Of a stretch of 32,845 bases of DNA, positions 1 to 7,913 are shown one piece after another. Every line of letters starts with the position of its first letter. The first letter of the stretch is position 1. Source of the stretch: Betaproteobacteria bacterium HGW-Betaproteobacteria-16 (GTDB lineage: Bacteria; Pseudomonadota; Gammaproteobacteria; Burkholderiales; Burkholderiaceae_C); contig PHCQ01000058.1 of the NCBI GenBank assembly GCA_002840835.1, forward strand, positions 1-32,845, in the 5' to 3' direction. Under the pieces are notes generated by a model. It was not told the origin of the DNA and made no database searches. It worked only from the letters and a program-made list of their open reading frames with translations. The position numbers and the translations under genes are program-made.

Positions 1-309
1 TACGCGGTCATAAAAACCGGTGGCAAACAGTATCGTGTTGCTGCTGGCGAAAAAATTAAAGTAGAACAGATTGCTGCGGATGTGGGTCAAGAGATCGTGA
101 TTGATCAGGTTCTGGCTGTCGGCAACGGCAGCGAGATCAAGGTTGGCACTCCCTTGGTTTCCGGCGCAACGGTCACGGTCACGGTGGTGGCGCATGGCAG
201 GCACGACAAGGTTCGCATCTTCAAGATGCGCCGTCGCAAGCACTACCAGAAGCGTCAGGGCCACCGTCAGAATTTCACCGAGCTGCAGATCGCTTCGATC
301 GCAGCCTGA
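1..309 (+). CDS. rplU: 50S ribosomal protein L21 (5' end cut by window)
   Basis: The reading frame is open from base 1 and encodes 102 residues beginning YAVIKTGGKQYRV. This is the L21 N-terminus with only the initiator Met missing, so the window starts at codon 2. L21 binds 23S rRNA in the large ribosomal subunit. The C-terminal half carries the basic RNA-binding stretch KMRRRKHYQKRQGHRQ, about residues 77-92 of the full protein, which is a hallmark of the family. The length of about 103 residues is normal. rpmA follows after 11 bases, the classic L21-L27 operon, with obgE next. The promoter lies outside the window. Confidence 0.97.
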   Translation, partial: YAVIKTGGKQYRVAAGEKIKVEQIAADVGQEIVIDQVLAVGNGSEIKVGTPLVSGATVTVTVVAHGRHDKVRIFKMRRRKHYQKRQGHRQNFTELQIASIAA

Positions 310-320
310 GGAGTCGATAA

Positions 321-581
321 ATGGCACAGAAAAAAGGCGGCGGCTCTACGCGAAACGGGCGCGATTCCAAGCCCAAGATGCTCGGTGTGAAGGCTTTCGG
401 TGGTGAACTGGTGAGCGCCGGTTCCATCATCGTTCGCCAGCGCGGCACGCGCTTCCACCCCGGTGCAAACGTCGGTCTGGGCAAGGATCACACCCTGTTT
501 GCCACGGTCGACGGCCATGTCACCTTCGCTGTCAAAGGCGCGCTGAACCGTCAGGTGGTCAGCATCACGCCGGCTGCCTGA
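321..581 (+). CDS. rpmA: 50S ribosomal protein L27
   Basis: 86 residues starting MAQKKGGGSTRNGRDS, the conserved L27 N-terminus that reaches towards the peptidyl-transferase centre. The rest (LGVKAFGGE, RQRGTRFHPGANVG, DHTLFATVDG) is typical of the family and of normal length. The start is supported by a GAGGAG ribosome binding site just upstream. There is no N-terminal extension before MAQKK, so the precursor cleavage seen in Firmicutes is not expected. It is co-directional with rplU (11-base gap) and probably in the same transcript. A GC-rich hairpin follows before obgE. Confidence 0.97.
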   Translation: MAQKKGGGSTRNGRDSKPKMLGVKAFGGELVSAGSIIVRQRGTRFHPGANVGLGKDHTLFATVDGHVTFAVKGALNRQVVSITPAA

Positions 582-651
582 TCGCGGCGGCATCCAGGAT
601 GGTCGGGTACGCCCGGCAGTGATCCTTCCAGAGAGGTAACACTCTGATTGC

Positions 652-680
652 AAAAGGCCCGCCAGCGCGGGCCTTTTGTG
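652..680 (+). terminator. Terminator-like hairpin between rpmA and obgE
   Basis: A perfect 11-bp inverted repeat (AAAAGGCCCGC at 652-662, GCGGGCCTTTT at 667-677) encloses the loop CAGC. The descending arm ends in TTTT followed by GTGTT, a short U-rich tail. This looks like a rho-independent terminator or attenuator that would uncouple the ribosomal-protein genes from obgE, partly or fully. Confidence 0.75.
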
Positions 681-705
681 TTGGTCTCTACAGGAGAAAC
701 ATGTC

Positions 706-1779
706 ATGAAATTTGTGGACGAAGCCACGATCGATGTTGCTGCAGGCGACGGCGGCAACGGCTGCGCATCTTTCCGGCATGAAAAATACAAGGAATTCGG
801 TGGCCCGGACGGCGGCGATGGTGGCCGGGGAGGGCATGTGTACGCCATCGCGGATGCCAGCCTGAACACGCTGGTCGACTTCCGATACACGAGGCGTTTC
901 GAGGCCCGACGAGGTGAGCATGGCAAGGGATCGGACATGTTTGGCATCAAAGGCGATGACATCGTGCTCAAGATGCCTGTGGGTACCATCATTGCCGATG
1001 CCGAAACGGGAGAGGTCATCCACGAACTGCTTGAGCCCGGAGAACAGATCACCATCGCCAAAGGCGGTGATGGTGGCTTCGGCAACATGCACTACAAGAG
1101 TTCGACGAACCGGGCGCCACGTCAGAAGACACCGGGTTGGCCTGGCGAGCGCCGCACGTTGAAACTGGAGCTCAAGGTGCTGGCAGACGTCGGTCTTCTG
1201 GGCATGCCCAATGCGGGCAAGTCCACATTGATCGCTGCAATTTCCAATGCCCGCCCCAAAATTGCGGACTACCCTTTCACCACGCTGTATCCCAACCTCG
1301 GTGTGGTACGGGTAGGTCCTGAAAAAAGCTTCGTGGTGGCCGATGTGCCAGGGCTGATCGAAGGTGCGTCGGAAGGGGCGGGACTGGGACATCAATTCCT
1401 GCGTCACTTGCAGCGCACGCGCCTCTTGCTGCATCTTGTGGACATGGCACCGTTCGCCGAAGACGTGGACCCGGTGCAGCAGGTGAAGGCGATTGCAGCA
1501 GAGTTGAAAAAATTCGACCCTGCGCTGTACGCCAAACCGAGGTGGCTGGTGTTGAACAAGCTCGACATGGTGCCCACCGAGGAGCGGGAAGCCCGTGTGA
1601 AGGACGTCGTCAAGCGACTCAAATACAAAGGACCTGTGTTTGAAATCTCGGCCCTGACCCGGGAAGGGTGCGAGCTGTTGATCCAGAAGATCTACCAGCA
1701 CATTGCACAGGTGCACCAATCGATGCAGCCACCTACCGATGTCGATCCCCGATTCTCGGATGCACCGAGCGGTGAGTGA
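706..1779 (+). CDS. obgE: Obg family GTPase ObgE/CgtA
   Basis: 357 residues. The N-terminal glycine-rich Obg fold (residues 1 to about 158; AAGDGGNGCASFRHEKY, GGPDGGDGGRGG) is followed by a G domain. The P-loop GMPNAGKST starts near residue 166, DVPG (G3) near 213, NKLD (G4) at 284-287, and an ISAL (G5) motif follows. Obg GTPases associate with the 50S particle and act in ribosome assembly and stress control, which fits the position after rplU-rpmA. The ATG at 706 was chosen because it gives the family start MKFVDEA and has AGGAG 9 bases upstream. An upstream in-frame start at 676 lies in the terminator hairpin. A two-codon frame (ATG TCA TGA, 701-709) overlaps the start codon. Confidence 0.97.
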   Translation: MKFVDEATIDVAAGDGGNGCASFRHEKYKEFGGPDGGDGGRGGHVYAIADASLNTLVDFRYTRRFEARRGEHGKGSDMFGIKGDDIVLKMPVGTIIADAETGEVIHELLEPGEQITIAKGGDGGFGNMHYKSSTNRAPRQKTPGWPGERRTLKLELKVLADVGLLGMPNAGKSTLIAAISNARPKIADYPFTTLYPNLGVVRVGPEKSFVVADVPGLIEGASEGAGLGHQFLRHLQRTRLLLHLVDMAPFAEDVDPVQQVKAIAAELKKFDPALYAKPRWLVLNKLDMVPTEEREARVKDVVKRLKYKGPVFEISALTREGCELLIQKIYQHIAQVHQSMQPPTDVDPRFSDAPSGE

Positions 1780-1829
1780 AGTCGCCTAGGTAAACGATCC
1801 GTTTTTTCAGATCCATGTTGGATGAGTCC

Positions 1830-2975
1830 ATGAATGCCATCGAATCGCTTCCGGTGTCTTTGCTCAAACATGCCCGCCGCATCGTGGTCAAGGTCGGCTC
1901 GAGTCTGGTGACCAATGAAGGCCGTGGGCTGGATGAGGAGGCCATCGGGGAGTGGAGCCTGCAGCTCGCGGAGCTGGCGCAGCAGGGCCGCGAGCTGATC
2001 ATGGTGAGCAGTGGCGCCGTCGCTGAAGGCATGAAAAGACTCGGCTGGACCGAGCGTCCCAAGGAGATCCATGAACTGCAGGCGGCTGCGGCCGTCGGGC
2101 AAATGGGCTTGGTGCAAATGTACGAGTCCAAGCTGCGTGCCTGTGGGGTGGGCAGTGCACAGGTGCTGTTGACCCATGCCGATCTGGCGGATCGCGAACG
2201 GTACCTGAACGCGAGATCCACCCTGGTGACGCTGCTCGGTCTAGGTGTGGTACCGGTGATCAACGAGAACGACACCGTGGTCAACGACGAGATCAAGTTT
2301 GGTGACAACGACACGCTGGGTGCGCTGGTGGCGAACCTCGTGGAGGCCGATGTGCTGGTGATTCTGACCGACCAGAAGGGGCTGTACACAGCCGATCCCA
2401 GGCGCCATCCGTCTGCCGAATTCGTGCATCTCGCCAGAGCGGGTGACCCCCGACTGGAGACCATGGCCGGCGGCGCCGGTTCTGGCATCGGCAAGGGCGG
2501 CATGCTCACGAAGATACTGGCCGCCAAGCGTGCGGCGGCTTCAGGGGCGTCCACCGTGATTGCCTGGGGACGTGAGCCGCGTGTGCTGTTGCGCTTGTGC
2601 GAAGGCGAGTCGATCGGGACGTGTCTGCAGGCGCAGACACCGAAAAACCAGGCGCGCAAGCGCTGGATCGCCGATCACCTTCAGCTTCGTGGTGCCGTGG
2701 TCGTTGACGATGGTGCGATGGCGAAGTTGCAGCGCGAAGGCAAGAGCTTGTTGCCAATCGGTATGGTCGCTGTGGAAGGCGATTTCTCCCGTGGTGACGT
2801 GATTGCTGTCCGAAGCGCCAGCGGGATGGAAATCGCGCGAGGTCTGGCCAACTACGCCAGCTCAGAGGCGCGACTGATATGCAGAAGATCGTCTGCTGAC
2901 TTCGAGCGATTGCTGGGGTATGTGGGTGAACACGAGATGATTCACCGCGACAACCTGGTGCTGTCTGGTCGCTGA
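1830..2975 (+). CDS. proB: Glutamate 5-kinase with C-terminal PUA domain
   Basis: About 381 residues. ProB phosphorylates L-glutamate with ATP to gamma-glutamyl phosphate, the first and usually feedback-controlled step of proline synthesis. The amino-acid kinase domain shows RRIVVKVGSSLVTNEG near the N-terminus, then MVSSGAVAEGMKRLGW, and the substrate-binding block INENDTVVNDEIKFGDNDTLG. The last about 100 residues (KRWIADHLQLRG, SLLPIGMVAVEGDFSRGD) form the PUA domain of full-length ProB. The start at 1830 was preferred because GGATGAG precedes it; an in-frame ATG at 1815 has no evident binding site. Partner gene proA is not in the window. It follows obgE by 50 bases and converges on rppH. 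Confidence 0.95.
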   Translation: MNAIESLPVSLLKHARRIVVKVGSSLVTNEGRGLDEEAIGEWSLQLAELAQQGRELIMVSSGAVAEGMKRLGWTERPKEIHELQAAAAVGQMGLVQMYESKLRACGVGSAQVLLTHADLADRERYLNARSTLVTLLGLGVVPVINENDTVVNDEIKFGDNDTLGALVANLVEADVLVILTDQKGLYTADPRRHPSAEFVHLARAGDPRLETMAGGAGSGIGKGGMLTKILAAKRAAASGASTVIAWGREPRVLLRLCEGESIGTCLQAQTPKNQARKRWIADHLQLRGAVVVDDGAMAKLQREGKSLLPIGMVAVEGDFSRGDVIAVRSASGMEIARGLANYASSEARLICRRSSADFERLLGYVGEHEMIHRDNLVLSGR

Positions 2976-3040
2976 ACCAGATTCAGCCTGCGACTGAACT
3001 GCGGCCCAGGTGGCGGGAGTATGCGGTCAGCCGGCTTGGT

Positions 3041-3679
3041 CTAGCTAGACGGTTCGACGTTGCGGTGACTCTGTGGGTCTGGATCGAAACTGGCGCCAGG
3101 CGGCAGCTCGAGACCCAGTGGTGCCCCGCCCATGGATTCCTCGTGCAAACTCTCGCCAGGGCCGCGCTGTCTTGTGCCACTGCGAAGATAGCGATTGCGT
3201 GGGTCGTTTCTCGGCAGGTAACGCGCGAGCTCGGTCAATGCCATTTCATAGACGCCGCGCTTGAATTCGACGACCACGTCCAGCGGGACCCAATAGTCGT
3301 GCCAACGCCATGCGTCGAACTCGGGATGACTGGTGGCACGCAGATTCAGGTTCCAGTCGTGAGCGACCAATCTCAGCAGGTACCAGATCTGTTTCTGCCC
3401 CTTGTAGTGACCGCGTGCATCGCGTCGGATGAAGCGGTCCGGCACTTCGTAGCGCAACCAGTCCCTGGTGCGGGCCACGATGCTCACGTGCTCGGGCATC
3501 AGTCCCACTTCCTCGTGCAGCTCTCGGTACATCGCCTGCTCCGGGGTTTCGCCCCTGTCGATGCCACCTTGCGGAAACTGCCAGGAGTGTGAGCGGATGC
3601 GCTTGCCCCAGAACACCTGGTTTCGCTGGTTGAGCAGAATGATGCCGACATTGGGCCTGAAGCCTTCTCTGTCAAGCAT
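3041..3679 (-). CDS. rppH: RNA pyrophosphohydrolase (Nudix)
   Basis: 212 residues. RppH removes pyrophosphate from the 5' end of triphosphorylated mRNAs and so triggers RNase E-dependent decay. The protein begins MLDREGFRPNVGIILLNQRN, the standard RppH start. It contains SWQFPQGGIDRGETPEQA and a perfect Nudix box (GX5EX7REUXEEXGU) at residues 38-60. The ATG at 3679 has a GGGG-rich binding site upstream; a TTG four codons earlier is less likely. After about residue 170 comes a low-complexity tail (RGPGESLHEESMGG and on) that is longer than in E. coli, as often seen in betaproteobacteria. It converges with proB and diverges from proS. Confidence 0.95.
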   Translation of the reverse strand: MLDREGFRPNVGIILLNQRNQVFWGKRIRSHSWQFPQGGIDRGETPEQAMYRELHEEVGLMPEHVSIVARTRDWLRYEVPDRFIRRDARGHYKGQKQIWYLLRLVAHDWNLNLRATSHPEFDAWRWHDYWVPLDVVVEFKRGVYEMALTELARYLPRNDPRNRYLRSGTRQRGPGESLHEESMGGAPLGLELPPGASFDPDPQSHRNVEPSS

Positions 3680-3871
3680 AATCAACCCCAAATTTTTGAA
3701 CTGTATGGATTATGCATCGCGCATGACAAATTCCGTACTGTTCTGCCCCTCGAAGGGGATCAGCGCCGGGTAAACACCGACTGACGGACCCGTGTTCATC
3801 CAGGAGCGGGCGTCGCCTCTGATTTTTCATCCACCACTTTTCGTGAGACCTTTACGGTTCGTGTGCCCTTC
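3680..3871. promoter_or_regulatory. Divergent rppH/proS intergenic region
   Basis: 192 bases between the two divergent starts. It must hold both promoters, but no convincing -35/-10 pair could be assigned on either strand. There is a small hairpin (CCCCT CGA AGGGG, near 3748-3760). No ribosome binding site of good quality lies just before the proS ATG. No small gene is recognised. Confidence 0.4.
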
Positions 3872-5617
3872 ATGAAAGCCTCCCAGTTCTTTATCTCCAC
3901 GCTCAAGGAAGCCCCTGCCGATGCCGAGGTGGTGAGTCATCAGCTGATGACCCGAGCCGGCATGATCAAAAAGCTGGGCGCCGGCATCTATACCTACATG
4001 CCGATCGGGCTGCGGGTGATCCAGAAGGTGGAGAAGATCGTGCGGGAGGAAATGAACCGGGCCGGGGCGGTGGAACTCACCATGCCTGTGATCCAGCCAG
4101 CCGAATTCTGGCAGGAGACGGGCCGCTTCGAAAAAATGGGGCCAGAACTGCTTCGCATCAAGGACCGCCACGATCGCGATTTCGTGGTTCAGCCCACCAG
4201 CGAAGAAGTGGTCACGGACATCGCCCGGCAGGAACTGCGCAGCTACAAGCAGTTGCCCAAGAATTTCTACCAGATTCAGACGAAGTTTCGGGACGAACGC
4301 CGTCCCAGGTTCGGCTTGATGCGTGGGCGCGAGTTCATCATGAAAGATGCCTACAGTTTTGACCGTGACGAGACAGCCGCCAAGGCCAGCTACCAGGTCA
4401 TGGCTGCGGCCTATCGCCGCATCTTCGACCGCTTCGGGCTGCGTTACCGGGCCGTGGCAGCCGACAGCGGTGCCATTGGCGGCGACCTGTCTGAGGAGTT
4501 CCAGGTGATTGCGGCCACCGGAGAGGATGCGATTGTCTATTGCCCGAGCAGCGATTACGCGGCCAACATGGAAAAGGCCGAGTCGCTGGCGCCGCAGACG
4601 CCAAGACCTGCGGCATCCAATCCCATGGTCAAGACCCCGACGCCCGGAAAGAGCACCTGTGCCGATGTGGCCGAACTGCTGGGTGTGCCCCTGGCCACCA
4701 CGGTGAAATCGCTCGTGCTGGCCACCGACGAATTGGACGATGACGGGCAGGTGCTGCGTTCGCAAGTCTGGTTGTTGCTCCTGCGGGGGGACCACGACAT
4801 GAACGAGGTCAAAGTGTCCAAGGTGCCCGGACTGGACACTGGGTTTCGCTTTGCCAGCTTGCCCGAAATCGAGAGCCACTTTGGTTGCAAGCCTGGCTAT
4901 CTGGGCCCTGTGGGTACCTTGCTGCCGGTGAAGCTGGTCGTTGACCGCGAAGTGGCCGTGATGGCCGACTGGATCTGTGGCGCCAACCAGATGGATTTCC
5001 ACATGACGGGCGTGAACTGGGGCCGTGATCTGCCCGAGCCCGACCTGGTGACCGATTTGCGCAACGTGGTGGAGGGCGATGCCTCGCCCGATGGAAAAGG
5101 CGTTCTGGCCATCGAGCGAGGTATCGAGGTGGGCCATGTGTTCTACCTGGGCACCAAGTACAGCAAGGCCATGAACGCCACGTTCCTGGGTGAGGACGGC
5201 AAACCTGCTCATTTTGAGATGGGTTGTTATGGCATCGGCATCACCCGTCTGCCTGCGGCTGCCGTCGAGCAGAACCACGACGAACGCGGCATCATCTGGC
5301 CCGACGCGATCGCACCGTTCACGGCGGTGGTTTGTCCGATCGGCATGGATCGCAGCGATGAAGTTCGCAAGGCGGCCGAGCAGCTGTATGCAGACCTCCT
5401 GGTCGAGGGTATCGACGTGCTCCTGGATGACCGGGGCGAGCGGCCGGGCGCCATGTTTGCCGATTGGGAGCTCATCGGCGTGCCCCACCGGATCACCATC
5501 GGTGACCGGGGGCTGAAATCAGGACAACTGGAATACCAGCACCGTCGGGACGCCACTGCCACCCAGGTGGCGGTGGGTGATGTGGTGGCGTTTCTCAAGG
5601 AGAAGCTGGCCGGATGA
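3872..5617 (+). CDS. proS: Prolyl-tRNA synthetase (bacterial type with editing domain)
   Basis: 581 residues beginning MKASQFFISTLKEAP, the canonical bacterial ProRS start; an in-frame GTG three codons earlier (3863) is possible. ProRS charges tRNA-Pro. Class II motif 2 (FRDERRPRFGLMRGREF) starts near residue 139. Between about residues 224 and 407 lies the YbaK-like insertion that deacylates mischarged Ala-tRNA-Pro (STCADVAELLGVP, LLLLRGDHDMNEVK). GCYGIGITRL is motif 3, and the C-terminal anticodon-binding domain shows DDRGERPGAMFADWELIG. Its stop codon overlaps the start of the lytic transglycosylase gene (ATGA), so the two are probably translationally coupled. Confidence 0.97.
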   Translation: MKASQFFISTLKEAPADAEVVSHQLMTRAGMIKKLGAGIYTYMPIGLRVIQKVEKIVREEMNRAGAVELTMPVIQPAEFWQETGRFEKMGPELLRIKDRHDRDFVVQPTSEEVVTDIARQELRSYKQLPKNFYQIQTKFRDERRPRFGLMRGREFIMKDAYSFDRDETAAKASYQVMAAAYRRIFDRFGLRYRAVAADSGAIGGDLSEEFQVIAATGEDAIVYCPSSDYAANMEKAESLAPQTPRPAASNPMVKTPTPGKSTCADVAELLGVPLATTVKSLVLATDELDDDGQVLRSQVWLLLLRGDHDMNEVKVSKVPGLDTGFRFASLPEIESHFGCKPGYLGPVGTLLPVKLVVDREVAVMADWICGANQMDFHMTGVNWGRDLPEPDLVTDLRNVVEGDASPDGKGVLAIERGIEVGHVFYLGTKYSKAMNATFLGEDGKPAHFEMGCYGIGITRLPAAAVEQNHDERGIIWPDAIAPFTAVVCPIGMDRSDEVRKAAEQLYADLLVEGIDVLLDDRGERPGAMFADWELIGVPHRITIGDRGLKSGQLEYQHRRDATATQVAVGDVVAFLKEKLAG

Positions 5618-6294
5618 AGCGTTCCGCATCGCCTTTGCCATTGGACCCGACTCAGGACGAGACGCTGACTCTGAACCGGCGCGTGTGTCTGCTGGCGGGC
5701 TTGTCCGGTCTGACCTGGTCCGCATCCTCCCTGCTGACCCCGGTGCAGGCGGGCGGGCAGCTGGAGGAACCGTTGGCCGATTCCGTGCGCAGCGCACTGG
5801 CCTCTGCCATCGCCAACAGCGCACCTCCCGAGCCGGTGTTTTCAGATACCGGGCGACGCCTGGCTTACTTGCGTTGGCTGGGCGCGATGAGCGACCGGCT
5901 GCATCGGCGCAAGCCAGATTTTCAGACCCGCATCGAGTTCCTGCAGACGGTGTGGTACGAAACGCGGCGCGCCGGTCTGGACACCACCATGGTGATGGGT
6001 TTGATCCAGGTGGAAAGCGCGTTTCGCAAGTTCGCCATTTCGCGTGTAGGCGCCAGGGGCTACATGCAGATCATGCCTTTCTGGTCGCGGGTGATTGGCG
6101 ACGGCGAGGTGGGAAAGCTGTTTGATATGCGCGTGAATTTGCGCTTCGGCTGTGTGATCCTGCGCCACTATCTGGACCGGGAGAAGGGCGATACTTTCAT
6201 GGCGTTGGGTCGCTACAACGGCAGCCGGGGCCGCGCCGAATACCCGAATGCGGTGTATGCGGCCGCACGAAACTGGGTCCATCCCGACGCCTGA
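5614..6294 (+). CDS. Lytic transglycosylase (SLT domain), exported
   Basis: 226 residues. Lytic transglycosylases cleave the MurNAc-GlcNAc bond of peptidoglycan, leaving 1,6-anhydroMurNAc. The SLT fold is visible in IQVESAFRKFAISRVGARG (catalytic Glu near residue 134), GYMQIMP (149-155) and ALGRYNGSRG (197-206). The N-terminus has a charged stretch, then NRRVCLLAGLSGL at 21-33, a hydrophobic segment and PVQAGG. This is a cleavable export signal whose Arg pair resembles a Tat motif. The gene starts inside the proS stop codon. The family is clear, but the exact MltE/Slt-type subfamily is not assigned. Confidence 0.88.
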   Translation: MKRSASPLPLDPTQDETLTLNRRVCLLAGLSGLTWSASSLLTPVQAGGQLEEPLADSVRSALASAIANSAPPEPVFSDTGRRLAYLRWLGAMSDRLHRRKPDFQTRIEFLQTVWYETRRAGLDTTMVMGLIQVESAFRKFAISRVGARGYMQIMPFWSRVIGDGEVGKLFDMRVNLRFGCVILRHYLDREKGDTFMALGRYNGSRGRAEYPNAVYAAARNWVHPDA

Positions 6295-6312
6295 CACCGG
6301 GTGCCCGGTGTC
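6293..6312. terminator. Hairpin at the transglycosylase stop codon
   Basis: GACACCGGG (6293-6301) and CCCGGTGTC (6304-6312) form a near-continuous palindrome with a two-base centre, overlapping the TGA at 6292-6294. It lies between two convergent genes and could end transcription from both sides, but there is no T-run, so a rho-independent mechanism is not established. Confidence 0.45.
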
Positions 6313-6343
6313 ATCGGGTACCTGTAAAGAGCGTGGACGCCCC

Positions 6344-7348
6344 TTACTGCAGGAAGCCGATACGGGCTTTCCCGGCGCCCATCTTTGGCAGATCGCCGGA
6401 CTCGATGCTGTAGCGATTGTCCAGGCGGGCGTTGCCAAAGGCTGTGACCAGCGCTCTGCGCATTTCGCGCGGAGCAAGTGTGGCGAGCTGGTCGAGCACG
6501 TCGTCCACGGGCTCGGGATCGAAACGCTGTCCCCAGTCATGTTCGCCGCGAATGCCCCGGTACAGGTGCGCCGCAATCTTGCGTGCGGCCTCGGGTGAGG
6601 GTGCCGCGATTTCAAACACGTTCATGCGATTGAGAATCGGCTCCGGGATGCTGCGTTCGTCGTTGGCGGTGGTGATCCAGATCACCTGACTGGCATCGAT
6701 TGGCACTTCGGCAAACTCGTCAACAAAGCTCTGTGCGGTGTCGTGTTCGAGCAGGCTGTAGAGCGCGCCCATGGGGTCGTATTGGGCATCGGCGCTGGCT
6801 TTGTCGATCTCGTCAACCACGATCACCGGATTCGCGTACTGACCGTCCACCAGTGCTTCAAACACCTTGCCCGGTTTGGCGCCTTTCCATTGCGAAGACG
6901 AACCAGACAGGAGCCAACCCGCCGTCATGGAGCTCATGGGGATGAGGCTCATGCTGGTGCCCAGCAAGTCGGCAATCTGGCGCGCGAAGTGCGTTTTGCC
7001 GACGCCGGGTGGACCCAGCAAGAGGATCGGCGTGACCTCCAGGCCGTCGTGGCTGTCCTGGGTCAAGGCCACGTGTCGCTTCACGTCGTCGAGCACTTCG
7101 CCAAAGTTGGGCAGCAAGTCGTACAACGGGGCCATGTCAGGCACGCCAGACGGCTTGACCGCAAAGCGCTCGGGACCGCGTTCCAGCATGCGTTGCCAAG
7201 TGTTGCGCAAGGGATCGAAATCGCGCTCGTTGCCGCTGGCCTGCAGGTGCGCCAGCTTGCGCTCGACATCGTCGGCGCGGAACACGCTGCGCATCTGGGC
7301 GATGGGCAGGCCCATGGGGGGTGAAGCGACCAGGCTGCGTGAGCTCAT
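6344..7348 (-). CDS. AAA+ ATPase with Lon-like module, no protease domain
   Basis: 334 residues. A helical N-terminus (1 to about 105) precedes an AAA+ core: Walker A GPPGVGKT (112-119), Walker B VIVVDE (175-180) followed by IDK, sensor 1 ITTAND (225-230), a candidate arginine finger at NR 240-241, and a sensor 2 region around 293-298 (PREMRR). The stretch SLLEHDTAQSFVDEFAEVPID matches the corresponding part of Lon, yet the protein ends after the small AAA+ subdomain with no Ser-Lys protease domain. It is therefore a stand-alone ATPase, probably an unfoldase or remodeller; its substrate is unknown. The start is well supported by AAGGAGAATCGC before the ATG. A terminator separates it from grxD upstream, so it probably has its own promoter within 7349-7480. 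Confidence 0.8.
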   Translation of the reverse strand: MSSRSLVASPPMGLPIAQMRSVFRADDVERKLAHLQASGNERDFDPLRNTWQRMLERGPERFAVKPSGVPDMAPLYDLLPNFGEVLDDVKRHVALTQDSHDGLEVTPILLLGPPGVGKTHFARQIADLLGTSMSLIPMSSMTAGWLLSGSSSQWKGAKPGKVFEALVDGQYANPVIVVDEIDKASADAQYDPMGALYSLLEHDTAQSFVDEFAEVPIDASQVIWITTANDERSIPEPILNRMNVFEIAAPSPEAARKIAAHLYRGIRGEHDWGQRFDPEPVDDVLDQLATLAPREMRRALVTAFGNARLDNRYSIESGDLPKMGAGKARIGFLQ

Positions 7349-7480
7349 GCGATTCTCCTTGGGTGTTCGGCAGTGCTTTCATTCAAGCACAAGACATGCC
7401 TGATCACAAAGCCGGATAAGACCCGGAAAGCACCGTCTTTCCTTTGGAGGAGCCGAATCGTGAAAAATACCGCGATCAGA

Positions 7481-7509
7481 AACGACAAAAGCCACCCGAA
7501 GGTGGCTTT
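7481..7509 (-). terminator. Rho-independent terminator downstream of grxD
   Basis: On the minus strand, AAAGCCACC, a TTCG tetraloop and GGTGGCTTT form a 9-bp stem followed by TGTCGTTTC. It lies about 30 bases after the grxD stop and should end the hemA-prfA-prmC-grxD transcript before the AAA+ gene. Confidence 0.8.
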
Positions 7510-7537
7510 CTGGTGGCCGAGGCCAGAGACTCGAGGA

Positions 7538-7861
7538 TCAGGCCCCGCCGTTGATGACCTGTTGCAGTTCACCGGACTCGTACATCTCCATCATGATGTC
7601 CGATCCGCCGATGAACTCGCCCTTGACGTAGAGCTGTGGAATCGTGGGCCAATTGCTGTATTCCTTGATGCCCTGGCGAATGCCTTCGTCCTCCAGCACG
7701 TTCACCGTTTTAAGGGTGCGGGGCTCGACACCGCAGGCCTTGAGGATCTGGATGGCGCGGCCCGAAAAACCGCACATGGGGAAGCTGGCATTGCCCTTCA
7801 TGAAGAGCACCACGTCGCTCGATTTGACGATTTGGTCGATTTGGGTCTGTGCGTCGCTCAT
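7538..7861 (-). CDS. grxD: Monothiol glutaredoxin (Grx4/GrxD type)
   Basis: 107 residues starting MSDAQTQIDQIVKSSDVVLF. The monothiol active site CGFS is at residues 30-33 (FPMCGFSGRA). WPTIPQLYVKGEFIGGSDI (about 74-92) contains the TIPQ/TVP-type cis-Pro and the GG-D glutathione-binding motif. Such proteins bind a bridging [2Fe-2S] cluster with glutathione and deliver it in the Fe-S assembly network. AAGGA precedes the ATG at 7861; an upstream extension overlaps the prmC end and is not family-like. It follows prmC by 52 bases, the last gene of the hemA-prfA-prmC-grxD run common in Burkholderiales. Confidence 0.95.
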   Translation of the reverse strand: MSDAQTQIDQIVKSSDVVLFMKGNASFPMCGFSGRAIQILKACGVEPRTLKTVNVLEDEGIRQGIKEYSNWPTIPQLYVKGEFIGGSDIMMEMYESGELQQVINGGA

Positions 7862-7913
7862 GGCAGAAAGTCCTTGATCAGATGGGTTGCAAAGAACCCG
7901 GGAACAGCAAAGA

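Noticed and set aside
600..640. Additional small hairpin (CGGG TACG CCCG) after rpmA
   Set aside because: Only four pairs with a GC-rich background. The convincing hairpin is the one at 652-677.
3827..5488. Long open frame antisense to proS
   Set aside because: The translation is His/Gly/Gln-rich with no family motif, and it mirrors the codon bias of the GC-rich proS gene. proS itself has full motif support.
7345..7572. Possible 75-residue membrane protein on the minus strand between grxD and the AAA+ gene
   Set aside because: It runs through the grxD 3' end and the terminator hairpin at 7481-7509, has no binding site, and only a short hydrophobic stretch that can arise by chance.
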